Origin: Candidatus Zipacnadia bacterium
Lineage (GTDB): Bacteria > Armatimonadota > Zipacnadia > Zipacnadales > UBA5352
Assembly: GCA_029820945.1 (NCBI GenBank)
Contig: JALGUJ010000004.1
Coordinates: 22,520 to 86,519, forward strand
Length of the DNA: 64,000 nt
Reading direction: 5' to 3'
Shown here: piece after piece, positions 1 through 9,177 of the stretch
Position numbering within the stretch: position 1 is the stretch's first letter
Layout of the letters: each line of letters starts with the position of its first letter
Notes under the pieces: model-generated
The model's database searches: none
Told to the model about the DNA's origin: nothing
What the model saw: the letters and a program-made list of their open reading frames with translations, nothing else
Program-made: the position numbers and the translations under genes

Positions 1-329
1 TAGCCGTCCTGGAGCCGCCCATGCGCGTCGGTAAGGAAGGGCGTGTCGCCGCCCTCGGACTCGAACCGCCCGCGCATGTCCTGGATGACCTGGGCGTAGC
101 CCATCCGCACCATCCCTCCGGGGCCGCGCCCGTTCTTGCCGTAAGGCGTGCGGGTGAGCATCACCGGCCAGGGCCCATCGCCATCCGGGAGGTAGACGTC
201 GGTCGCCAGGCGCACGCCGTCGCGCATGGGGACCATGAAGGTCTGCGGTGTCGCGGCCTCGCGCTGCGCCAGAACCACGGATCCGGCCGCCAGCGCGATC
301 AACACGAGCAGCAGGAGTGGTCGTCGCAT
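1..329 (-). CDS. CocE/NonD (X-Pro dipeptidyl-peptidase S15-like) hydrolase, N-terminal part only (runs off window edge)
   Basis: Not in the ORF track. Reverse complement from ATG at 329 reads MRRPLLLLVLIALAAGSVVLAQREAATPQTFMVPMRDGVRLATDVYLPDGDGPWPVMLTRTPYGKNGRG: signal peptide plus the MRDGVRLATDVYLP...TRTPYGK motif of CocE/S15 hydrolases. Confidence 0.85.
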   Translation of the reverse strand, partial: MRRPLLLLVLIALAAGSVVLAQREAATPQTFMVPMRDGVRLATDVYLPDGDGPWPVMLTRTPYGKNGRGPGGMVRMGYAQVIQDMRGRFESEGGDTPFLTDAHGRLQDG

Positions 330-563
330 GCACTCACACCTTCCGCGCCGGGAAGGTATTGCGCCCCACCAGAGGGCATTCTACCCAGCAGGCCGACGTC
401 TGCAACACGGGCTGCGACGCCCCTGCCCCGCGGAGGCCGCCTGGGATGCGGCCGGACTGATGAGGCATGCAGGCCACCGGAGGTGCCGCGCCGAACACCA
501 TGACAGGCGCCGCGGGCCCGCCCGCGGCGCCGCCCTGTCATATCGTCGCAGGGAGTGAGAGCC

Positions 564-1610
564 ATGGCTCAGGGACCGAGGATCTACTTCATGAACCAGT
601 CGCGGACCGCGCTTGGGTGGTTCTTCCGCGGGCCGTCCAGGGCGCGGGCCGAGGAACTGGGCTGGGACATCTGGGTTAATGAACGTGACGAGGCCATCGA
701 GGCGGAGGAGTGGGCGGAGATCATCGCGGACGCCGAGGCCCTGCTCACCACCTGGGGCTCCCCCAAGCTGGACGAGACCATTCTCGCGCGCAACGAAGCC
801 CTGCGGATCGTGGGCCACGTGGGTGGGTCGGTGGCCCCTTACATCGCGGATGAGGTCTTCGAGCGCGGCGTGCGCGTGTGCACGGCCAACCCCTTCATGG
901 CGCGCACGGTGGCCGAGCACTGCATCATGCTGATGCTCATGGGCCTGCGCCGCGCGCACGACCACATCAAGCTGGGCACGCGCTGCGAGACGATGAACCA
1001 CTACAAAGACTGGAAGGTGCGCGTGCCGCAGGACTGTACCATCGGCATCTGGGGCTTCGGCGACATCGCCTCGTGGGTGCTGGAGATGCTGCGGCCCTTC
1101 GAGCCCAGGGAGGTCCTGGTCGCCAGCGGGCACCTCAGCGACGAGGACGCGGCCGAGCAGGGCATGCGCCGCGTCGAGTTCGACGCGCTCTTCCAGCAGT
1201 CCGACGTCGTCTTCACGCTCGCCGGGATGACCGTCGCGAACACCGGCCGCGTGGGCGCCAGGCAGCTCCGGTCGATGAAGAGCGGGGCGGTGCTCATCAA
1301 CGTCGGACGCGCGCCGCTGATCCAGCCCGAGGCGCTGCTGGAGGAGCTGCGGCGAGGGCGCATCACGGGCGTCTTCGACGTGTTCGAGCGGGAGCCGCTG
1401 CCCGACGATCATCCCTTCAATGAGCTGCCGAACGTGATCCTGAGCCCGCACTACGCCGGCACCGGCCGCGACGCGCAATACATGGCCGCGATGCTCGACG
1501 AGATCGACCGCTTCTTCCGCGGCGAGGAGCTGCGCTACGAGGTGAGGGCCTCACGCGCCCGACAGATGACCGACATGCAGGCCGTGCGCAAGGCCCAACA
1601 GGAGAAGTGA
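564..1610 (+). CDS. D-2-hydroxyacid dehydrogenase family protein
   Basis: ORF 555..1610; ATG 564 follows GGGAGTGAG. GIWGFGDIASW nucleotide-binding motif, INVGRAPLIQPEALLEEL and DVFEREPLPDDHP motifs. Confidence 0.85.
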   Translation: MAQGPRIYFMNQSRTALGWFFRGPSRARAEELGWDIWVNERDEAIEAEEWAEIIADAEALLTTWGSPKLDETILARNEALRIVGHVGGSVAPYIADEVFERGVRVCTANPFMARTVAEHCIMLMLMGLRRAHDHIKLGTRCETMNHYKDWKVRVPQDCTIGIWGFGDIASWVLEMLRPFEPREVLVASGHLSDEDAAEQGMRRVEFDALFQQSDVVFTLAGMTVANTGRVGARQLRSMKSGAVLINVGRAPLIQPEALLEELRRGRITGVFDVFEREPLPDDHPFNELPNVILSPHYAGTGRDAQYMAAMLDEIDRFFRGEELRYEVRASRARQMTDMQAVRKAQQEK

Positions 1611-1675
1611 CCGCAACCACCGGGCGCGGGTGAAGCCACGCCCTACCACACGACGGGAAGCGAGGAGCACACACT

Positions 1676-3127
1676 ATGACTGACACAGGCGGCCTGAAGA
1701 TCGGCTGGAGCCAGGTTGAGATCACGCCCCAGGAGCCCGTGCTGATCGCCGGCCAGTTCCACGCGCGCGTCTCGGAGGGTGTGCTCGATCCGGTCACGGC
1801 GACCGCACTTGTGCTCGAGCAGGATGGCACGCACGTCGTCTTCGTGAGCTGTGATCTCGTCGCCATCTCAGAGGAGCTGCACGCGCGCGTCGCCGAGCGC
1901 GTGCACCAGCGAGGGCCCGACCCGGCCAGCATCATCATGAACGGCACGCACACGCACACCGCGCCGGAGGTGCGCCTGCGAGGCGGCGCGGCGGGGCACA
2001 CCGCGCAGAACGTCGGCGTCGAGCTCGACGTCATGGCCGTCGAGGATTACCTGGACTTCGCGACCGAGCGGATCGCTGAGGCCGTGTCGGACGCCTGGGA
2101 CAGCCGCGCGGAGGGCGCGGTCGCCTTCGGCCTCGGGCACGCCGTGGTTGGGCGCAATCGCAGATGGGTGGACACGAATGGGCGCTCGACGATGTATGGG
2201 AACACCGACACCCCTGAGTTCAGTCATATCGAGGGCTACGAGGACCACAGCGTCAACGTGCTGTCAACCTATGGCGAGGGCGGCGAGCTGACGGGTGTCA
2301 TCGTGAATGTGCCCTGCCCGTCCCAGGACACCGAAGGGCTGTTCGTCATCAGCGCCGACTACTGGCACGAGACGCGCGAGGAGCTGCGCGCGCGGCTGGG
2401 CCAGGGGCTCTTCGTGCTGCCGCAGGCGTCCGCGGCGGGCGACCAGTCCCCGCACCTGCTCTTCGACAAGAGAGCACACGAGCGCATGCTGGAGCTGAAG
2501 GGCCGCACGGAGCGCGAGGAGATCGCCCATCGCATCGCGGACGCGGTCGAGGAGGTCCTCGGCTTCATGGGTGGCGCGCGCGACGCCGCTCCGGTGCTGC
2601 GCCATGAGGCTATGACGCTGCAGCTTCCCCTGCGCTCCCTGACGGAGGACGACGTGCGGGCGGCGGAGGCGGAGGCCGCCGAGTGGCGGGAGCGATACGA
2701 GGCCGAGAAGGCGGAGCTCGAGGAGAACCCCCGGCTCCGTGACGACCCCCGCTGGTACGTGCCGGTCACCCGAAGCTACCGCAGGATGCGCTGGTACGAG
2801 CGCGTCGCCGAGCGCTTCGAGCTGCAGCAGCAGGAGCCGACCAGGCCGGTTGACGTGCATGTGGTTCGGCTGGGCGACGTCGCGTTCGCGACTAACCCCT
2901 TTGAGTATTACCTCGACTTCGGCACCTATATCAAGGCGCGGAGCCCTGCCGTCCAGACCTTCCTCGTGCAGCTTGCCGGTTCGGGCTCCTACGTCCCGAG
3001 CGCGCGATCCATCGCCGGCGGCGGCTACGGCTCGGTGCCCGCGAGCACGCCGATCGGGCCCGAAGGCGGACGCCAGGTCGCCGACACGACCATCGATGTG
3101 CTCCGGCAGATGTGGAACGCGAGCTGA
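1676..3127 (+). CDS. neutral/alkaline non-lysosomal ceramidase-like N-terminal domain protein
   Basis: Starts IGWSQVEITPQEPVLIAGQF; contains NGTHTHTAPEV and VFVSCDLVAIS, typical of this family. Confidence 0.75.
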   Translation: MTDTGGLKIGWSQVEITPQEPVLIAGQFHARVSEGVLDPVTATALVLEQDGTHVVFVSCDLVAISEELHARVAERVHQRGPDPASIIMNGTHTHTAPEVRLRGGAAGHTAQNVGVELDVMAVEDYLDFATERIAEAVSDAWDSRAEGAVAFGLGHAVVGRNRRWVDTNGRSTMYGNTDTPEFSHIEGYEDHSVNVLSTYGEGGELTGVIVNVPCPSQDTEGLFVISADYWHETREELRARLGQGLFVLPQASAAGDQSPHLLFDKRAHERMLELKGRTEREEIAHRIADAVEEVLGFMGGARDAAPVLRHEAMTLQLPLRSLTEDDVRAAEAEAAEWRERYEAEKAELEENPRLRDDPRWYVPVTRSYRRMRWYERVAERFELQQQEPTRPVDVHVVRLGDVAFATNPFEYYLDFGTYIKARSPAVQTFLVQLAGSGSYVPSARSIAGGGYGSVPASTPIGPEGGRQVADTTIDVLRQMWNAS

Positions 3128-3201
3128 CCGGTGTTGTTCGAATCGGTGAGGGTGCGCCCCGGCGCGTCCCCGGCTTTCGGTTCGACATCCATTCGGTTCC
3201 G

Positions 3202-3230
3202 GCATCTCGTCGCACCGCGACGAGATGCTT
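3202..3230 (+). terminator. perfect 11-bp hairpin downstream of the ceramidase-like gene, possible terminator
   Basis: GCATCTCGTCG-CACCG-CGACGAGATGC followed by TTCGCC; weak U tract. Confidence 0.45.
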
Positions 3231-3252
3231 CGCCGACAGGTAGAGGAAGCCC

Positions 3253-6200
3253 ATGCGCAGACACGTGGTTGCAGTCGTCTCAGTGATGCTGGCAGCATGC
3301 CTCGCCGCACCCATCTCCGCTCAGAGCTGGCGCATCGCCTACGGCGGCGGCCGCATCACCGGGTACGTCGGGCTGCTGGCGAAGTCCGGCCTCCCCCGCC
3401 AGTTCCTCAACGACGAGGAGCTGGCAAGCCCGGACGTGCTCAAGGACTACCGCGTCGTCATCGTGACCTCTCCGGTGAACGACGCCTCAGGCGTATCACG
3501 CGCGCTCGAGCAGTTCGTGGCCGCGGGCGGCATCGCCATCACCGAGGCGCAGATCGGGCCGTCGCCCCAGGTCCTGCCCGGCAAACGGCTTGGGCCGAAG
3601 CGCAGCCCGAACATCATCTTCGAGCGCTGCGACCACCCCATCAGCAGGGCCATGCACGGCACCGGCGTCGTGCCCACCTCCGGGTGGCAGGGCATGGCGA
3701 TCATCCCCGCCAACGATGAGGATGCCATCGTCCTGGCCGAGTTCACCGACGAGGGGGTGCCGCAGAAGTACCGCGGCAAGCTGACGGGCGGCAGGAAGCA
3801 TGTGCCGGCGGCGCTGCTGATCGAGCACGGCGAGGGGGCCTGGCTCTACTTCGGCGCGCCGGTCGCGGTCTCGCTGGCCCTCCGCGGGCCGCAGATGCAG
3901 CCGGGGATCCTCAAGGCCCTGGAGCTGCTCAGCGACGGCGCGCTGTCTCCACGCTTTGCGCACCTTGGGCCGGACCGCCGCATTCTGCCCACGGTACAGT
4001 GGGAGGCGCAGACGGAGGAGACCGCATCCCGTAGGGCCCCGCGCGATGCCGAGCCGACCGACCTGCCGGAGGGCTTCGAGCCGCTGGATCTGCCCGAGGA
4101 CGCCCCGCCTGACTTCCTCGTCACCGGCCGCCTTGCGCCCGACGCGCGGGCCGAGCTACTGCTTCCCTGGTACAACAGCGAGTGGCATCGTCGCCTGGAG
4201 ATCGGCGGCGGGCGCCTGCGCCTCGTCGAGGTCAAGCATGGCCGCGAGCGCGTCGTGGCCGAGGTGCCGGGGCCGCCCGTGGCGGAGGCCGGCTCCCGCG
4301 TGGACATACGTCGGAGGCCGACGAGCCTCACCGTGTTCGTCGATGGGCGCGCGGCGATGCTGGCGCCCCTGGAGCCGCTGGCCGGGACTATGGGCGCGCG
4401 CGGACTGGGGGACGCCTTCTTACAGCCGACCGCTCCCGTGGTCTTCGAGGACAACTTCATGCGCTCGGAGGGCGACCCCAACCCGTGGGAGACGCCGGCG
4501 GGAAGCTGGCGCGTCCACCAGGTGGAGGGCGACGCGGAGTACGGCGCGAACCCCTTCGCCTTCCAGGCGGAGGCGGGCAGCGACAGGGCCACGGCAATCG
4601 CCGGCTACGAGTTCTGGGACGACTACGACTTCTCCTGCGCGGTGCGGCCCGACGCGAAGGCCGCCGCCATCATGGCGCACTGGCGGGCCGACGACGATCA
4701 CGTCGCGCTGCGGCTGACTCTGCCCGAGCAGGGCGAGGACGCCACGGTCGAGCTGGTGAGGGTGCTGCCCGGCGGCGAGCATACTCTGGCGTCCGAGCCG
4801 GTGGTCGCGGCGCGCGACCGCTGGCATGAGCTGCGGCTGCGGATCTCGCGCGGGCACGCGGTCATCGGCCTGGACGGCAGCGACCTCGGGCACGTCGCCG
4901 ATGACCTGTTGCGCGGCAGCGGCCGGATCGGCCTCCAGGTGGCCGGCGGCAGCGCCTGGTTCGACGACGCGCGGGTGGTGGACTGGGAGGCGACGCCGCT
5001 GCCCGTGGACGGCCAGCCCGCCTGGCGCGTGGAGCGAGGCAGGGCGGAGACCCAGGGCGACGCGCTCATGCTCGAGCCGACCGGGGCGGCCCGCGCGCTG
5101 GCGCCGACCGGCGAGTACGCCAGCATGCGCGCCCAGGCCCGCATCCGCCTGGGTGACGCCTCGCAGGCAGGGATGCTCCTGCGCTACCGCAGCCCCGGCG
5201 ACCACTACTTCCTGGGCCTCAGCCATGGCGACGGCGTGATGCTGCGGCTGGCGCGCCGCCAGCGTGGCGAGGAGACGGTGCTGGCGGAGAGCCGGCTGTC
5301 CGGCGATCCCGACCGCTGGCGGACCGTCGGGGCCGTCATGCGCGGCAGGCACATCGCGGTCACCGAGGGCGACCGCGTGCTGTTCGAGGCCGCGGACGAC
5401 GCCCTGGCGTGCGGCGAGTTCGGCCTGGCCTGCGAGGGTGGGCCGGCGCACTTCGCCCGCGCGACCTGCTGGCCGGTCGATCACGAGCTTCACCGCACCG
5501 ACCCTCCCACTCCGCCCTACGCGGGGATCATCGACAAGCACACCTGGGCGGGCGCCGGCAGCGGTTGGGAGCCTGCCCCGGGTGATCTTGACCTCTGCTG
5601 GCACCGCGGGCGCTTCGCGGATGACGTGCAGGTGCGGCTCGGCGTCCACCGCGGGCGAGGCGGCGCGGCCTCGGCCACGCTGGCACTTGGCGACGGCCGC
5701 GACCTCTCGTCGGGCTATGCTGCACGGGCGAACCAGCCCTCGCTGACCGAGCCCGTCACGGTCAGCCTCACCCGGCGGGAGAAGCAAGTCGGCTTCGGCG
5801 AGGCGCAGGCCCGCGCCGGCGAGGGATACGCGCTCAGCCTGCAGCGGGTGGGCAGCCTGGTGGTCGCGCGGATCAACGGTGAGGCGGTCTGCGAGTTCCG
5901 CGACCCCGAGCCCCTCGCGGATCTCACACGCGTGGGCTTCCGCCGGGACGACGCGATCATCGACCCCGCGGACATCGAGGTGTTCTCGTCCACGGTGCGG
6001 ACCTGGACCTTCAACACCGCGCCCGCCGACTGGCGCGTGGAGAGCGGCACGTGGGAGATCAGCAATCGCTGGTCGTGTTCGCCCGACTGGACGTGGCTCG
6101 CCGGGTGGAGCCAGCCGGGGGAGGCGCTGATACGCAGCCGATGCGCCGTCACCGGCGACCAGAAGATCGACGTCTACGTGGGCGCGAAGATGATGCCCAA

Positions 6201-6597
6201 TCCCAGCGGCAGGGGCCACTACGAGGAGCTGCGCGACCTGCACTTCGGCATGTGCGGGGACGGCGAGGGCCACGGCTATCGCGTCATCCTCGGCGGCGAC
6301 AACAACGTTCGGTCGCAGATCCTGCGCAACAACCAGCCGGTCGTCTCCACCACCTCGTATCAGATCCCCCAGTCCGAGCGGCACAACAACTGGCTGCTGG
6401 TCACGCTGCTCAAGAGCGGCCCCACCATCTCCGTACGCGTCTGGGATCGCGAGGTGCTCAGCTACACTGACGACGAGCCCATCGAGGGCGGATTCGTTTC
6501 CTTCGGCACCAGTCACAACGGGATCATCGTCCCGCGCATCACCGTCTACGGCAGGCGCGCCGAGGCCGACGCGCCCCTGCCGGAGGTGCACCCGTGA
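3253..6597 (+). CDS. large secreted protein: N-terminal glutamine-amidotransferase/ThuA-like region plus repeated jelly-roll (LamG/DUF1080-like) domains
   Basis: Signal peptide MRRHVVAVVSVMLAACLAAPISAQ; repeated 'VVFEDNFMRSEG...W..PAGSWRV', 'WRTVGAVMRGRHIAVTEGDRVLFEA' and 'TWTFNTAPADWRVESGTWEISNRW' segments. Confidence 0.65.
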   Translation: MRRHVVAVVSVMLAACLAAPISAQSWRIAYGGGRITGYVGLLAKSGLPRQFLNDEELASPDVLKDYRVVIVTSPVNDASGVSRALEQFVAAGGIAITEAQIGPSPQVLPGKRLGPKRSPNIIFERCDHPISRAMHGTGVVPTSGWQGMAIIPANDEDAIVLAEFTDEGVPQKYRGKLTGGRKHVPAALLIEHGEGAWLYFGAPVAVSLALRGPQMQPGILKALELLSDGALSPRFAHLGPDRRILPTVQWEAQTEETASRRAPRDAEPTDLPEGFEPLDLPEDAPPDFLVTGRLAPDARAELLLPWYNSEWHRRLEIGGGRLRLVEVKHGRERVVAEVPGPPVAEAGSRVDIRRRPTSLTVFVDGRAAMLAPLEPLAGTMGARGLGDAFLQPTAPVVFEDNFMRSEGDPNPWETPAGSWRVHQVEGDAEYGANPFAFQAEAGSDRATAIAGYEFWDDYDFSCAVRPDAKAAAIMAHWRADDDHVALRLTLPEQGEDATVELVRVLPGGEHTLASEPVVAARDRWHELRLRISRGHAVIGLDGSDLGHVADDLLRGSGRIGLQVAGGSAWFDDARVVDWEATPLPVDGQPAWRVERGRAETQGDALMLEPTGAARALAPTGEYASMRAQARIRLGDASQAGMLLRYRSPGDHYFLGLSHGDGVMLRLARRQRGEETVLAESRLSGDPDRWRTVGAVMRGRHIAVTEGDRVLFEAADDALACGEFGLACEGGPAHFARATCWPVDHELHRTDPPTPPYAGIIDKHTWAGAGSGWEPAPGDLDLCWHRGRFADDVQVRLGVHRGRGGAASATLALGDGRDLSSGYAARANQPSLTEPVTVSLTRREKQVGFGEAQARAGEGYALSLQRVGSLVVARINGEAVCEFRDPEPLADLTRVGFRRDDAIIDPADIEVFSSTVRTWTFNTAPADWRVESGTWEISNRWSCSPDWTWLAGWSQPGEALIRSRCAVTGDQKIDVYVGAKMMPNPSGRGHYEELRDLHFGMCGDGEGHGYRVILGGDNNVRSQILRNNQPVVSTTSYQIPQSERHNNWLLVTLLKSGPTISVRVWDREVLSYTDDEPIEGGFVSFGTSHNGIIVPRITVYGRRAEADAPLPEVHP

Positions 6598-8576
6598 CAT
6601 CCCGCGCCCTGCCGGTGGCAATCTCGCTGCTGGTCACCGTCGCAATCGCCGCGGATGCCCAGAACTTGGTCGAGAACGGCGACTTCGAGGCCGGGCAGGC
6701 GCCCTGGAACCGCCCAGTCACCGATGCCCAAGCGCATTCGGGCGAGCACTCCATCGTGCTGGACAACAGCGAGGGCGTCAACTGGGCGGCGGTGGCCTAC
6801 GGTCCGACCGTCCCGCTCAGACCCGACACCCCCTACCGCATCTCCGTGTGGCTCAAGCGCGAGACGGGAGACGGCTACCTGCAGATCGGCGGCTACCCGG
6901 TGGACGCGAGCGATGAGCGTCTGCGCACCGGCCGAAGCTGGCGCATGTTCCTCTACCCCATTCAGGTGATGACCGGAAGCGGGCTCGGGCGGTGGCGGCA
7001 CTTCGAGAACGTCTTCACCGTCCGCCGCCCCGACTTCGCCGGCCTGAAGCTCCGCCTCATCCACCGCAACGCGAGTGATGTCATCTACTTCGATGACGTG
7101 GTGATCGAGGAGGTCGATCTCCCGCCTCGCCCGGAGTGGGGCTTCTCCGATGCCGTACTCTTCCCGGGCCAGCCGAGCGAGTTCGGCATGGAGGTGGAGA
7201 GCGCCGAGCGGACCGACCGCGGCGTGCGCGTCGTCACCACCGGCGCCCGGTATGAGTTCACCGACGACGGCGCCATCACCGCCCGCCAGCGCATCGGCGC
7301 CGACCGTGAGGTCGTCTACGTCCAGGCCGGCGGGCCCTTCGGCGAGCTCAGCATCGAGCGCCGGACCGATGACGTCTGCGTGATCATGGGCGATGAGCTG
7401 GCCTTCGGCGTGCAGGGCGACTCGCTCATCGCACTGGCGACCAACCGGGCGCTGGACCTCCAGGTCACGTCGCGCATCGGCGCCCGCCGGTTGGTCACCC
7501 AGGGTCCGCATCTGCTGGCGATCGACGACGACGGCGGCTTCGTGATCTCCGAGGACCACTCGAAGCAGTACGAGACGGTCGGCTGCGATCTCGCGGAGCT
7601 CCCCGTGCAGACAGGCGAGCCCGGATGGGGCTTCCGCTACAGCGTCGGCGAGCGGGAGCGCGTGGCGCTGGCCGTCTTCCCGCCGCGCGAGTACCGCTGG
7701 CAGGACGCCTTCGGCAGGCGCCTGGTCAACGTGACCGGCCTCATCGACGACGACACCATCCGCTACTACCGGCGGTACTGCTCCGTGTTGCTGCTGATGG
7801 ACGCGGGCAGGCTCTACGACCGCTGCCGCGAGCCGAAGGAGGGTCGCGGCCCCTACGTCTTCCTCGACCCCGAGCGCATGCACCACCTGGTCGAGACCTG
7901 CCACTCGCTGGGCATGCAGGTCGTCGTCTACTCCAACACCCAGGCCGAGGGGCGGCTGTGGTACGGCGACGACACGGACGCCTACTTCGAGCACCTCCGC
8001 TCGGTGACGGAGGAGTACGACCTCGACGGCTGGTACTTCGACGGGGTCTTCACGGCCGATCCCTGGAGCGAGGCCTACACGCACATGCGGCGCGTGCGCG
8101 AGATGGTCGGCGAGGATGGGATCATCTACAACCACTGCACGCTCAACTCGCCACTGACCCGCGACGACCTCTACCTGCCCTTCATCGACGCCTACGCCAC
8201 CTACCTCCTGCGCGGCGAGGGCCAGGCCATCCAGGGCGTGAATGACCCGTACATGCGCTGGGTCATCAACTCCTACCGCATCTCGAACGCCATCCCCACG
8301 CTCAAGTGGGACAAGATGGAGGACGCGGCCACGCACGACATCTTCCGCGCCATGCTCGGCTTCCACGGCCGCTTCCGCTGGGCCTACCCCACGGTGCCGG
8401 CCGACGACACGAGCTGGCGCGAGGCGTCCGAGGGGCGGCCCGCGCTGGACCGCGAGTTCCTGACCTACTACTTCCCGGAACTTGACCGCCGGCAGGCGCT
8501 GTGGCGGGCGGGCGAACTGGACACGTCCATCCACTGGCCGATCGAGGTCGGAGCCGCCGGCGACGGCGGGCAGTAG
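6594..8576 (+). CDS. secreted CBM4/9-like plus TIM-barrel glycoside hydrolase-like protein
   Basis: Signal peptide, then NLVENGDFEAGQAPWNRPV (CBM4_9-like), later GMQVVVYSNTQAEG...DLDGWYFDGVF (TIM-barrel catalytic-strand-like). GTG start overlaps upstream stop (GTGA). Confidence 0.6.
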   Translation: MTSRALPVAISLLVTVAIAADAQNLVENGDFEAGQAPWNRPVTDAQAHSGEHSIVLDNSEGVNWAAVAYGPTVPLRPDTPYRISVWLKRETGDGYLQIGGYPVDASDERLRTGRSWRMFLYPIQVMTGSGLGRWRHFENVFTVRRPDFAGLKLRLIHRNASDVIYFDDVVIEEVDLPPRPEWGFSDAVLFPGQPSEFGMEVESAERTDRGVRVVTTGARYEFTDDGAITARQRIGADREVVYVQAGGPFGELSIERRTDDVCVIMGDELAFGVQGDSLIALATNRALDLQVTSRIGARRLVTQGPHLLAIDDDGGFVISEDHSKQYETVGCDLAELPVQTGEPGWGFRYSVGERERVALAVFPPREYRWQDAFGRRLVNVTGLIDDDTIRYYRRYCSVLLLMDAGRLYDRCREPKEGRGPYVFLDPERMHHLVETCHSLGMQVVVYSNTQAEGRLWYGDDTDAYFEHLRSVTEEYDLDGWYFDGVFTADPWSEAYTHMRRVREMVGEDGIIYNHCTLNSPLTRDDLYLPFIDAYATYLLRGEGQAIQGVNDPYMRWVINSYRISNAIPTLKWDKMEDAATHDIFRAMLGFHGRFRWAYPTVPADDTSWREASEGRPALDREFLTYYFPELDRRQALWRAGELDTSIHWPIEVGAAGDGGQ

Positions 8577-8605
8577 TCGTCGCTGCGAACGGGAGGGGAG
8601 CAGAG

Positions 8606-9088
8606 ATGGAGCAGACGAGGGAGCTGCGTGTGCACGTCAAGGCCGTGGGCGAGCGGGACGGCCGGCCCTACGTCATCCTCGGGACTCGGACGAGGTGGGT
8701 GCCGATCTTCGTGGGCGAGAGCGAAGCGCGAGCGATCGGCATGGTCACCCGGCCCGACAGCTACGAGCAGGCGGTGACGGAAGAAGGTGAAACGCGCCCG
8801 ATGACCGCCGACCTTGTGCTGGCCGTGGCGGACGTGGCCGGCCTCGAGGTCGAAAAGCTGGTGGTTACCGAGGTCCGAAGCCGAGTGTTCATGGGCGAGC
8901 TTCACCTCTCGGATAACGGCGGCACCGCCGTGCTCGACTGCCGCCCCAGCGACGGAATCGCGGTGGCGCTGCGGGCGCGGGCGCCGATCTACGTCACCGA
9001 GCTGGTCATGCAGCAGGCCTCCACGTCCCGAGAGGCGGCCGAGCGCTGGCTCGCGCAGGCGCCCGGAAGGGAAGATGCCTCCGGATAG
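8606..9088 (+). CDS. bifunctional nuclease (BFN, DUF151) domain protein
   Basis: RPYVILGTRTRWVPIFVGESEARAI...RPMTADLVLAVADVAGLEVEKLVVTEVRSRVFMGELHL...LDCRPSDGIAVALRARAPIYV is a typical DUF151 pattern; ATG 8606. Confidence 0.85.
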   Translation: MEQTRELRVHVKAVGERDGRPYVILGTRTRWVPIFVGESEARAIGMVTRPDSYEQAVTEEGETRPMTADLVLAVADVAGLEVEKLVVTEVRSRVFMGELHLSDNGGTAVLDCRPSDGIAVALRARAPIYVTELVMQQASTSREAAERWLAQAPGREDASG

Positions 9089-9177
9089 CGCACCGGATGG
9101 AAGGTCCATGCCGGTGGACACGGAACCCTTCCTCCGGCGGGAGCGCGAGCAGGTGTAGCGGAGAGGAGGCGGCCAGC

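Noticed and set aside
4420-8534. Long minus-strand ORFs (733 aa and 662 aa) opposite secreted-protein genes
   Set aside because: Shadow ORFs in high-GC coding DNA with no start context or motifs.
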